A DNA stretch of 15,299 nt from DATARH01 sp036264235 (GTDB lineage: Bacteria > Pseudomonadota > Alphaproteobacteria > ATCC43930 > CGMCC-115725), in contig DATARH010000170.1 in NCBI GenBank assembly GCA_036264235.1, forward strand, positions 1 through 15,299, read 5' to 3'. The notes beneath the pieces are model-generated. The model had not been told where the DNA came from. It saw only the letters and a program-made list of their open reading frames with translations, and made no database searches. How positions within the stretch are numbered: the stretch's first letter is position 1; each line of letters starts with the position of its first letter. Made by a program: the position numbers and the translations under genes. Positions 5,892-12,832 of this stretch are shown piece after piece.

Positions 5892-7760
5892 TCAACTGAA
5901 GGCGCTAGCGCCGGTCTTGGGCATGTTTGCTTCGGCTTTTCCGTTGCCGGTTTTGCCGCGTGGGCCCCGATACCGCGGCAGGTAGAGCCGTACCGTCGTA
6001 CCCTGCCCCAGCTCGGAATCGATTGCGCAGTGGCCGCCCGATCGCGCCGCAAAGCCATAGACCTGCGCCAACCCCAGCCCCGTGCCCTTTCCTGCTTCCT
6101 TTGTCGTGAAGAACGGATCGAACGCCTTCGCCCGCACCTCTTCGGGCATCCCGGGGCCGGTATCGGTGACATAGATCGCGACGTATTCGCCACTGACCAG
6201 GCCGGGATGGGCGGACGGCCTGTCTTCAATTTCAAGGTTCGTCGTTTCGATGGTCAGAGTGCCGCGACCGGCCATCGCGTCCTGCGCATTCAGCGCAAGG
6301 TTGAGCAGGGCATCCTCTAACTGATTGGGATCGACAAACGCCGTCCAAAGCGCGCCGTCCAGCCGAAACTCGGCCGCGATCCGATTGCTGGGCGAGCGCC
6401 AGGGCAGGTCCGACATTCGTCCAACGACCTCGTTTATATCGACCGGCCGCGGATCGACTGGCTTTCGGCTGGCAAAGTTGAGGAGTCGGGTGGTCAGCGC
6501 GCCCGCCTTGTCGCAACTGCTCAGCGCCACATCGATGTACTTGCGTTGGCCAGGGTCGATCGCCTCGCATTCGCTATCCAGCATCGAGATATTACCGGCC
6601 ACGATGGTCAGCAGATTGTTAAAGTCGTGGGCCATGCCAGCGGTCAGCAGGCCGACCGCTTCCATCTTTTGCGCGTGGTGCAGTTGCGCCTCGATCGCGG
6701 CCCGCTCGGCAAGCGCGTCGCGCGCCTGGGCCAGGGCGATCTGCTCGCGCCGGGTGCGGCGGAGAGCGAGGAGGCTCAAGAGCATCAAGCCGACTGCCGC
6801 CGGCGCGCCGATCGCGGCGTATCCGGCCATTGTCATCAGCCATTCGCTCAGAATCGCGGCACGGGTCTGCCCGATCGTCACGTAAACCGGGTAACTGGCG
6901 AGCCGCCTGTAGGCAACCAGGCTCCCCGCCTCTCCCAATGCGGAACCTGTTGCTATGACGCCGCCGGTGGTCTTGGCGGCGATTGCCTTGGCCAGGGGTT
7001 CGTCGCCTTCCGCCGGGGCGGCCGGCGCCGGGTCTTCCGGATAGCGCGCCAGGACGGTGCCGTCGTCGCGCAGCACACTTGCGGTGTAATGCGCCGAGGG
7101 ATCGAGCAGGGCGCTGTAGAACGAGGCAAAATACTTTCCGGATACCGCCACCACGACGACACCGTGAAAGCTGCCGTCGGCGCCCTGACGTCGGTAACTC
7201 ACGGTGAAATATGGCCGGTACTCGCCGCTGTCGAGGCTGCGCGCGCGCAATGCCCAGATGAGGGCTCCGGTCCCGCCGCTGCGCAAAGACCGGAAGTCTT
7301 CGCGGCTCGACTGATCGAGATCCGGGTTGACCGGATAAACCCGCGCGCTGACCAGTTCGTGACCGCTGGAATCGATGACCCAGGCCGCCGCGACCTGAGG
7401 TAAATTCGCGATCTGTTGCGCGATGCGGTCGTGCAGCGCGTGTTCCTGGGCACGAATCTGCGTGTCGGCTAGCCCGCCAAGCAGGTCGTCGATACGCGCT
7501 GCGACCAGCAGATGGGTGTCGAGCACCTTGGTCGTATTTTCCTCGGCGACGGCAACCGCTTCGGCCAGGGCTGCGGTCGCCTCGCGATAGGCGCTCCGAT
7601 ACGTCAGATAGCCGCCGACCAGCGTCAGCAGCAGCGGCACGACAATTGTCCCGACCAACAGGATGCGCAGGGTATTGATCGCCCCAAACGCGGTGCCGCT
7701 GGGTTCCTGCGGCGCCGGCGGGCTTGATTGCGCGCTGGGCAAGTTGGGAAGATCTGCCAA
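5892..7760 (-). CDS. Membrane-bound sensor histidine kinase with extracytoplasmic Cache-like domain
   Basis: The 622-residue protein has a TM helix at about 31-53, a roughly 250-residue periplasmic region at 55-300 that looks like a double-Cache sensor (VAAAWVIDSSGHELVSARVYP, GVVVVAVSGKYFASFYSALL, YTASVLRDDGTVLARYP), and a second TM at about 310-333. A coiled linker leads to the H box MAHDFNNLLT with phospho-acceptor H378. The ATPase domain shows the N box (LNLALNAQDAM, N491), G1 (DTGPGM, 533-538), F box (FDPFFTTK, 547-554) and G2 (GKGTGLGLA, 557-565). The DFNN-type H box is common in hybrid kinases, but no receiver domain is attached and no response regulator lies nearby, so it is an orphan here. 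The start is a TTG (7758-7760) with no good Shine-Dalgarno; no ATG or GTG lies in frame upstream before a stop, nor before the first TM helix. Confidence 0.92.
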   Translation of the reverse strand: MADLPNLPSAQSSPPAPQEPSGTAFGAINTLRILLVGTIVVPLLLTLVGGYLTYRSAYREATAALAEAVAVAEENTTKVLDTHLLVAARIDDLLGGLADTQIRAQEHALHDRIAQQIANLPQVAAAWVIDSSGHELVSARVYPVNPDLDQSSREDFRSLRSGGTGALIWALRARSLDSGEYRPYFTVSYRRQGADGSFHGVVVVAVSGKYFASFYSALLDPSAHYTASVLRDDGTVLARYPEDPAPAAPAEGDEPLAKAIAAKTTGGVIATGSALGEAGSLVAYRRLASYPVYVTIGQTRAAILSEWLMTMAGYAAIGAPAAVGLMLLSLLALRRTRREQIALAQARDALAERAAIEAQLHHAQKMEAVGLLTAGMAHDFNNLLTIVAGNISMLDSECEAIDPGQRKYIDVALSSCDKAGALTTRLLNFASRKPVDPRPVDINEVVGRMSDLPWRSPSNRIAAEFRLDGALWTAFVDPNQLEDALLNLALNAQDAMAGRGTLTIETTNLEIEDRPSAHPGLVSGEYVAIYVTDTGPGMPEEVRAKAFDPFFTTKEAGKGTGLGLAQVYGFAARSGGHCAIDSELGQGTTVRLYLPRYRGPRGKTGNGKAEANMPKTGASAFS

Positions 7761-7963
7761 GGGAATGCTCGTTGCACCGATGCCCGACCGTGAGCCTTGG
7801 GCCGCGGTACGATCACTGCTGTTGGGGCGGACGTGATTGTCGCCATAGGCGGCACCCTGTCAACCGGGGGAACGGCCCAGGGAAACGCAAAGGTGACCCG
7901 CGAAGCGGCCGAGTTGCGCTAGGCTGTCGGTCCGAGCGTATCGCGCAACAGGGGGCTCGGTGG
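7761..7963. other. Intergenic region between divergent kinase and lipoprotein genes
   Basis: No gene is supported in these 203 bp, although a plus-strand frame runs through them in phase with the lipoprotein; its translation here is Arg/Cys/His-rich and not protein-like. A 7-bp inverted repeat GTTGCGC (7913-7919) and GCGCAAC (7943-7949) brackets a possible weak promoter for the lipoprotein: TTGCGC (7914-7919), 16 bp, GCGTAT (7936-7941). Both are low-confidence pattern matches. Confidence 0.35.
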
Positions 7964-8626
7964 GTGCGTCGAGGATTTAGCGGTGGCTTAGCCTGCCTGG
8001 GTGGCCTGCTCCTGGCCGGGTGCGTCGGCCAGTCCGCAGCCGTCACGCCGGAACAGGCGGTGGCCTCGGTACAGACCGGTCGACCGCTGCTGAACTGCCG
8101 CGAGCCGTGCCTGGCCGCTTGGCAAGCCGCCCAACCGCAGGCGGCGCAATTTGCCGCCCAGCGCCGCTGGGGTGATTTGGCGGCATTGGTGCTGCGGATC
8201 GGCTATGAGGATGATTTGACTCTGTATTATCTCGGGAATGCCGCAGAGGGCATCGGCTATCCCGCTGCGGCCGCCAGCTATTATCGCCAGAGCGCGCGCC
8301 TTTCTCAGACGAGCGCTGCGTGCCTGAAGCTCAGCCGGTCATGCGGCGGTGTTGTGCTGCCTCGCGCGGCTGCCTTGCGGCTCGCCGCGATTGAACGCGA
8401 GCTGCGCCGGAAATACGGCATCGCGAGCCCCGTTCAGCGACGAAACGCCCCCGCTCCCGGCGAGCCGACCGCGGCGCCGGAAGCAGCCGAGTCGGCGACG
8501 AGCGAAGCCGGTACGCCCGCCCCCGAGCCAGTGTCGGCGCCAGCTCCGTCGCGCGGTGGCCCGCCGGCAAGCCCGCCGCCGACGCACGCGCCCGATTACA
8601 TCGAACCGCCGCCGCTCGGCCGCTGA
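7964..8626 (+). CDS. Putative lipoprotein with helical repeat-like core and Pro/Ala-rich tail
   Basis: I do not recognise a named family. From GTG 7964 (GGGGG seven to eight bases upstream) it encodes 220 residues. MRRGF is followed by a hydrophobic stretch and the lipobox LLAGC with C20, giving a lipidated, membrane-anchored, probably periplasmic protein; V21-G22 after the cysteine does not match the Asp+2 avoidance signal. The core (about 27-145) is Ala/Gln/Leu-rich. It has a TPR/Sel1-like stretch (LGNAAEGIGYPAAAASYYRQSARLSQ) and several cysteines (PLLNCREPCLAAW, SAACLKLSRSCGG) that could form disulfides. The last 65 or so residues are Pro/Ala/Glu-rich and probably disordered or wall-associated. 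A longer in-frame ORF begins at 7724, but its extension has poor coding character and would bury the signal peptide. It converges on the next gene with only 10 bp between stop codons. Confidence 0.75.
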   Translation: MRRGFSGGLACLGGLLLAGCVGQSAAVTPEQAVASVQTGRPLLNCREPCLAAWQAAQPQAAQFAAQRRWGDLAALVLRIGYEDDLTLYYLGNAAEGIGYPAAAASYYRQSARLSQTSAACLKLSRSCGGVVLPRAAALRLAAIERELRRKYGIASPVQRRNAPAPGEPTAAPEAAESATSEAGTPAPEPVSAPAPSRGGPPASPPPTHAPDYIEPPPLGR

Positions 8627-8636
8627 CCCGCTACCA

Positions 8637-9539
8637 TCAGGGCGGATCGGGCAGTCGCACCTCGACGCCGGCGCGCCCTTCCTGAAGCGTCAGAAAGATC
8701 GATGCGTCGCGCCCGGCCCAGCCGCGGCCGATCGCCTCGACCATTTCCGCTTCGCATAGCGCAGCGAGCCGCATCGGCGTCTTGGTTGCGCGTGCCAAAT
8801 CGAGGGCGAGCCCCAAATCCTTGCGCGCCAGCGCCAGCGAGAAGCGCGGCTCGAATTCGCCACGGAAATAGGTCGCCGGCAGCCGCACCTTCAAATTCAT
8901 CATGCGGCCGAGCGCCGCCTCGTTGAACACGCGCACGATCGTCGCCGCGTCGACCCCGGCCTTGACCGCCGTCGTCCAGCATTCGGCCATCACCAGATCG
9001 AGCGTGAAGGTGGCGCTGTTGTGCATGATCTTGGCGACGCAGCCGGTGCCGATCCCTCCGGTGTACATCACCCGCTTGGCGATTGCGTCGAGCAGCGGCC
9101 GGGCGCGCTCAAACGCGCGGGGCTCGCCGCCCGCCATCGCCAGGAGGTCTCGCGTCTGCGCCCCCTCCATGCCGCCGCTGACCGGCGCGTCGACCATCGC
9201 CACCCCTTTGTCGGCGAGGAGCCCGTGCACCCGCCGCGCCAGCTCCGGCGCATTGGTCGTGTGGTCGATATAGAGCATCCCCGGTCGCAGCCGCTCGGCC
9301 AGCCCGCCCGGCCCGAGGCAGACCGCCTCCATCTCAAGCGGGCCGGGCAGGCAGGTCGCGACCGCCTCGCAACCGGCGGCCAACGCGGACGGGCTGTCGG
9401 CCCATCGCGCGCCGGCGGCGAGCAGCGCCTCGGCATTGGCGCGGCGGATGTCGTGCACGGTCAGTGCGTGCCCGGCCGCGAGCAGTTGCCCGGCGATCGG
9501 CGCGCCGATATTGCCGGTGCCGATGAACCCGATCTTCAT
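8637..9539 (-). CDS. NAD(P)-dependent oxidoreductase, 3-hydroxyisobutyrate dehydrogenase family
   Basis: This 300-residue cytosolic beta-hydroxyacid dehydrogenase has an N-terminal Rossmann motif GFIGTGNIG (4-12), with D30 at the end of strand 2 favouring NAD(H). The substrate-binding signature DAPVSGG lies at 117-123. The catalytic element GTGCVAKIMHN follows, with K170 as catalytic lysine and N174. A C-terminal all-helical domain completes the family layout. Members oxidise 3-hydroxyisobutyrate or reduce tartronate semialdehyde and related small acids; the substrate here cannot be told. I chose ATG 9539, which puts MKIGFIG at the N-terminus and leaves 8 bp after the upstream amidohydrolase stop; a longer start at 9581 would overlap that gene. 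It is the last gene of a three-gene minus-strand operon with the amidohydrolase and racemase-like genes. Confidence 0.9.
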   Translation of the reverse strand: MKIGFIGTGNIGAPIAGQLLAAGHALTVHDIRRANAEALLAAGARWADSPSALAAGCEAVATCLPGPLEMEAVCLGPGGLAERLRPGMLYIDHTTNAPELARRVHGLLADKGVAMVDAPVSGGMEGAQTRDLLAMAGGEPRAFERARPLLDAIAKRVMYTGGIGTGCVAKIMHNSATFTLDLVMAECWTTAVKAGVDAATIVRVFNEAALGRMMNLKVRLPATYFRGEFEPRFSLALARKDLGLALDLARATKTPMRLAALCEAEMVEAIGRGWAGRDASIFLTLQEGRAGVEVRLPDPP

Positions 9540-9547
9540 CGCGGCCC

Positions 9548-10669
9548 CTACAGCGCGTAGAGGCGCAGCGCGTTGTCCCACAGGATCTTCTGCTTGCTCT
9601 TGTCGCTGAGCGGCAGGGCCATGAACAGGTCCATCGCCCGGGGGTATTTCGAATCGCCGTGCGGGTAGTCGGTGGTGGTGACGAGGTTATCATCGCCGAA
9701 CGCGTCGACCACGTGCTTGACGAAGCTCTCGTCGCATTCGACCGCGGCAAAGCCCTGGCGGCGGAAATACTCCGACGGCGGCATCGTCAGATGGGTCATC
9801 TCACCATAGGGTTCGCGCCATTCGTGGTGCTCGTCCATGCGGTGCAGCCAGAATGGCAGCCAGCCGCAATTGGCCTCAAGAAAGGCGAAACGCAGCCGCG
9901 GAAAGCGCTCCATGACCCCGCCCATGATGATGTCCATGCAGGCCAGCATCTGCTCCAGCGAATGGGTCGAGATGTGGACGCGCCCCATGTCGCGGAAGCG
10001 GTCTGTGCCGGCAGCCTTCATCCGTGAGCCGGTGGTCTCGTGAAACCCGACCGGGATGTCGAGTTCCTGGCAAATGGCCCAGAGCGGGTCGTAATAGGAG
10101 TCGTGCCACGCTCGGTCGTTATAGAGGTTGGGGCGCAGAAAGGCCGCCTTCATGCCGAGCTCGCCGACCGCGCGGCGGGTCTCGGCGACGGCGCTGTCGA
10201 CGTCGTGCGCCGAGATCGCGGCGGCCCCGAACATCCGCTTCGGGTCGGCCGCCTGGATGTAGTCGTAGAGCCAGTCGTTATAGGCGCGGCAGGCGGCGGC
10301 GGCGAAGCGCGCGTCCATGCGGGTGAAGGCAGTGACGTACATTGCCGAGGTCGGGAACAGGATCGCGAGGTCGAGCCCCTCCTTGTCCATCGCCTTGACC
10401 TGCGACTCAGGGTCGAAATTGCGGGTGATCTCCTCGGCGTAGCGGTCGCCGAGGGCCTTCTCCTCGGCCGCGGTCTGGGCCGGCGAGTCGCCGCCCGGCA
10501 GGGCGGCCATGATCTCGCCCTCGACCATGGTTCGGATGTCCCAGCGGCGCTCGTCGAGCCGACGCGGCGCGCGGTCGCGGAATTCGGGGTCGATGTAGCG
10601 CTGCCACAGATCGGCCGGCTCCATCACATGCATCTCGGCGTCGATCAGCCGGAACCCGTTTTTTGCCAT
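9548..10669 (-). CDS. Amidohydrolase-2 family metal-dependent hydrolase/decarboxylase
   Basis: This 373-residue protein of the amidohydrolase-2 (PF04909) TIM-barrel family includes ACMSD-type decarboxylases and lactone hydrolases. The first metal motif appears as D10-A-E12-M-H14 (IDAEMHVMEPADLW). Further ligands or active-site residues are probably H210 (PVGFHETTG), H236 (HISTHSLEQ) and D334 (TTTDYPHGDS). The block FAFLEANCGWLPFWLHRMDEH (about 261-281) is very typical of this subfamily. ATG 10669 is preferred because GGGAGGT lies seven bases upstream; an in-frame start at 10696 would add nine residues. It is in an operon with a racemase-like gene 66 bp upstream and a reductase 8 bp downstream, which suggests degradation of an organic acid. 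The reaction is inferred only from family. Confidence 0.9.
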   Translation of the reverse strand: MAKNGFRLIDAEMHVMEPADLWQRYIDPEFRDRAPRRLDERRWDIRTMVEGEIMAALPGGDSPAQTAAEEKALGDRYAEEITRNFDPESQVKAMDKEGLDLAILFPTSAMYVTAFTRMDARFAAAACRAYNDWLYDYIQAADPKRMFGAAAISAHDVDSAVAETRRAVGELGMKAAFLRPNLYNDRAWHDSYYDPLWAICQELDIPVGFHETTGSRMKAAGTDRFRDMGRVHISTHSLEQMLACMDIIMGGVMERFPRLRFAFLEANCGWLPFWLHRMDEHHEWREPYGEMTHLTMPPSEYFRRQGFAAVECDESFVKHVVDAFGDDNLVTTTDYPHGDSKYPRAMDLFMALPLSDKSKQKILWDNALRLYAL

Positions 10670-10735
10670 CGCGCGGACCTCCCTTGCCCAGCCCACGATA
10701 GCAGAGGCCGAGGCAGCGTGCGCGGCCGACCGGGT

Positions 10736-11383
10736 TCAGCTCAGCAGCGCCTTCAGCCGCTCCACCGCGGCGCCCGGCGCGGTCAGCACCGGGCGGGAGA
10801 GCGCGGCGCGGACCGCGCTTTCGGCGCGGGAGGTCGAGAAATGCGCCAACAGCACCGCGTCGCATTGCGCCAGCCGCCGCGCCGCCGCGGCCAACAGGCG
10901 GTCGTGGCTCGCGCCATTGCCGGATTTTAGCGCCGCCATCGCCTCCGGAACGCAGATCGTCTCGATCCGGGCACGCGAGCTCTTTGCCGCCGCCATCTGA
11001 CGGAACTCGTCTTCCATGCCGGCGACACTCGGCCCGAAGGTCGCCAGCATGCCGATCCGCTCGCCCGATGCTAGCGCCGCCGCGAACATCGCCTCGTTCG
11101 GCTTCAGAGCCGGTACGCGGCTGACCGCTGCGGCGGCTTCGATCGCCTCACCGAAAGCCGAGCAGGTGTAGAGGGTGCCGTTGGCGTCCGTCGCGGCGGC
11201 ATAGTCGGAGAGCGCGCCGATCCGCCGGGTCATCGCCAGGGTCAATTCGCCGTCGCGCTCGCGGTCGAGGCTGAGCGAGGTATCGAGGATGTCGACGCAC
11301 TCCGCCGCCGGCCATAACCGTGCGAAGGCCTCATGCACCGGCGCCATTGCGACGGTGACGGCATGGATCAGGGCGATGCGCAT
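10736..11383 (-). CDS. Asp/Glu racemase-superfamily protein with a single catalytic cysteine
   Basis: The 215-residue cytosolic protein has the aspartate/glutamate/hydantoin racemase and arylmalonate decarboxylase fold. MRIALIHAV forms the first strand, and TLYTCSAFG carries the first active-site cysteine, C74. LKPNEAMFAAAL and RIGMLATF are typical second-half elements. At the position of the second catalytic cysteine (normally GCT in two-base racemases), the sequence is LLAHFSTS (178-185) with H181-F-S instead. The enzyme may therefore be a decarboxylase, an isomerase, or a one-base variant, not a classical racemase. It is the first gene of the minus-strand operon leading to the amidohydrolase and reductase, and diverges from the MaoC-like gene with only 45 bp between start codons. 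A weak AGGG lies nine bases before ATG 11383. Confidence 0.82.
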   Translation of the reverse strand: MRIALIHAVTVAMAPVHEAFARLWPAAECVDILDTSLSLDRERDGELTLAMTRRIGALSDYAAATDANGTLYTCSAFGEAIEAAAAVSRVPALKPNEAMFAAALASGERIGMLATFGPSVAGMEDEFRQMAAAKSSRARIETICVPEAMAALKSGNGASHDRLLAAAARRLAQCDAVLLAHFSTSRAESAVRAALSRPVLTAPGAAVERLKALLS

Positions 11384-11428
11384 GCGCTAAACCCTAGCAC
11401 AGCGAGACAGGGCCAGGAGTGCGGCACG

Positions 11429-11893
11429 ATGGAAACCGTTGGGCTCGGGCTGTTCTACGAGGATCTGCCGGTCGGGCGGCAGTTCCGGACGATCGGCCGC
11501 ACCGTCACCGAGGCGGACATCACGGCGTTCGTCAACTGCACCGGCATGGTCGAGGTGCTGTTCACCAACACCGAGTTCCTGGCGCAGGAAAGCGACATCA
11601 AGGGGCGGCTGGCGCCCGGCGCGCTGGTTTATTGCTTCGCGGAGGGGCTGCTCGTGCAATCGACGATGCAGCACACCGGTCTCGCCTTTTTGAATATGGA
11701 GCTGACGATCGAGGGACCGGTCTTCGCCGGCGATACCGTGCACGCCGAATGCGAAATCATCGAGGCGCGGCTGTCGAAGAGCCGGCCGGGGCGTGGCCTC
11801 GTCCGCACCCGGGTGCGAGTCGTCAAGCAGGATGGCAGCCCGACGCTGACCTACACACCGTTGCGCATGGTGCGCTGCCGCAACAGCGGCTGA
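11429..11893 (+). CDS. MaoC-like hot-dog-fold protein lacking the usual hydratase dyad
   Basis: The 154-residue protein has the MaoC/R-hydratase hot-dog fold. It starts with LFYEDLPVGRQFRTIGRTVTEADITAFVNCTG, the standard opening of the family, and includes LAPGALVYCFAEGLL and the strand-rich end (NMELTIEGPVFAGDTVHAECEIIEAR). In true hydratases the helix carries GDxNPxHxD, with catalytic Asp and His; here the same place reads NCTGMVEVLFTN, so both are missing. The protein may be a binding or structural partner, or act on something other than enoyl-CoA. AGGAG at 11414-11418 supports ATG 11429. It diverges from the racemase-like gene across 45 bp, so the two promoters must be adjacent or overlap. 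Confidence 0.83.
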   Translation: METVGLGLFYEDLPVGRQFRTIGRTVTEADITAFVNCTGMVEVLFTNTEFLAQESDIKGRLAPGALVYCFAEGLLVQSTMQHTGLAFLNMELTIEGPVFAGDTVHAECEIIEARLSKSRPGRGLVRTRVRVVKQDGSPTLTYTPLRMVRCRNSG

Positions 11894-11973
11894 CCGCCTG
11901 CTGTTGCTGGCGTTGGGCACAGCTGTTCTGCCAACGCGTTAACCATGCGGAGGACCGTCGCTGGAGCGCCGCC

Positions 11974-12261
11974 ATGAAGTTGAAGACCGCCTCGCTCGCA
12001 CTTCTACTCTTATTGTCGCTCGGCCTTGCCGTGCCGGTTCTGGCAGACGAACCTGGTGCCGCCGGCGTTACCGCCGAGCGCGTCGCGCTGATGCTCGACC
12101 GGCTGCACGCACCGGCGCTTTCCGGCACAATCAAGACCAGTGGCAGCTGCGCGACCTCATGCGGGCCCGGCCCCGAGGGCAGCTGCACCAAATCCTGCAA
12201 GGGCTCGCAGAGCTGCTCGGCATCGTGCGCCGGCGGCAAGGCAATCTGCAGCTGCGATTAA
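11974..12261 (+). CDS. Small secreted cysteine-rich protein of unknown function
   Basis: This 95-residue precursor has a clear Sec signal peptide: MKLK, a Leu/Ala-rich core to about residue 20, and probable cleavage after PVLA at 24. A short helical stretch follows (about 30-48, VTAERVALMLDRLHAP). The last 37 residues hold eight cysteines, C59, C63, C71, C75, C81, C85, C92 and C94, arranged as three CX3C pairs and a final CXC, with Gly/Ser/Lys between. All cysteines are in this tail. The pattern suggests disulfide bonding, metal binding or post-translational modification in the periplasm. GGAG lies nine bases before ATG 11974. It starts 80 bp after the MaoC-like gene, and its stop is 3 bp from the stop of a convergent gene. 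I cannot name a family; no modifying-enzyme gene such as DUF692 is visible in the window. Confidence 0.75.
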   Translation: MKLKTASLALLLLLSLGLAVPVLADEPGAAGVTAERVALMLDRLHAPALSGTIKTSGSCATSCGPGPEGSCTKSCKGSQSCSASCAGGKAICSCD

Positions 12262-12264
12262 CGA

Positions 12265-12675
12265 CTAAGACAAACCCATCGCGCTCGGGCGGCCAACCTC
12301 GTTGACATTGAAGGCCGCTTCCCAGACGGCGATCCGGCCGCCGCGCATGACCCAGACCTCGACCCCGAAGCCGGCCATCTTCTTGCCGGTGGCGCGGTCT
12401 TCCCAGGTGCCCTCCCAGATATTGGCGATCGTATCGCCGGCAAAGGCGCGCAGCTCTTTGCGCAGACGATAATCCTCCTGCCGCTCGCTGCGGCCGCGGA
12501 ACAGCTTTTCCAGCGCCGCTTTGCCGCGCAACTCGGGCATGTCGCCGAAGCGGACGACGCAATCCTCGGTGAAACCGGCGAGCAGCGCGTCGATGTTCCA
12601 CGGCCTGAATAGCGACTCGACATGAGCGACGAAGGCGCGCGCCTCATCGATCGTCTGCGGATTGCGTCCGGTCAT
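12265..12675 (-). CDS. NTF2-like (DUF1348/SnoaL-type) protein
   Basis: This 136-residue cytoplasmic alpha+beta-cone protein resembles the NTF2-like superfamily, specifically DUF1348. Recognisable stretches are a starting helix (TIDEARAFVAHVESLF), WNIDALLAGFTEDCVVRFGDMPELRGKAALEKLF, and above all the ERQEDYRLRKELRAFAGDTIANIWEGTW block, which matches the DUF1348 pattern DYRLxKELxAFxGNxIAVRF as I remember it. The superfamily contains isomerases, hydrolases and non-catalytic ligand binders; no catalytic set can be assigned here. ATG 12675 is chosen because AAGGA lies seven bases upstream (12683-12687 on this strand's complement); a start at 12705 would add ten residues. A REP-like inverted pair separates it from the hydroxyacid dehydrogenase gene upstream, so it is probably transcribed separately. 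Confidence 0.78.
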   Translation of the reverse strand: MTGRNPQTIDEARAFVAHVESLFRPWNIDALLAGFTEDCVVRFGDMPELRGKAALEKLFRGRSERQEDYRLRKELRAFAGDTIANIWEGTWEDRATGKKMAGFGVEVWVMRGGRIAVWEAAFNVNEVGRPSAMGLS

Positions 12676-12730
12676 CGGTTGTCCTTCAAAGATGATCGTC
12701 AGCACAGAGGCCCGAACGACACTTCACCTC

Positions 12731-12813
12731 TTGTCGTCCCGGCAAAGCCGGGACTTACCCTTCAGACGTTCCTGCCTCGGGGAGGTGGATTCCGGCTTTC
12801 GCCGGAATGACAC
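12731..12813. repeat. Inverted pair of REP-like palindromes (BIME-like)
   Basis: Unit 1 contains the perfect stem GTCCCGGC-AAA-GCCGGGAC (12736-12754), and unit 2 contains ATTCCGGC-TTTC-GCCGGAAT (12789-12808). Read on opposite strands they match: the left edge of unit 1, TGTCGTCCCGGC, differs at two bases from the reverse complement of the right edge of unit 2, TGTCATTCCGGC. The two units are therefore head-to-head copies of one element about 30 bp long, with a 20-odd base spacer. They lie between two minus-strand genes and could stop transcription between them. Frames crossing such repeats yield spurious peptides with FRRKPES, seen here too. Confidence 0.8.
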
Positions 12814-12832
12814 CCCTTTGTAGCGACCCTCT

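Noticed and set aside
10040..10930. A 296-codon plus-strand frame over the amidohydrolase and racemase-like genes
   Set aside because: It crosses two well-supported genes and their intergenic gap, and has no protein-like domain.
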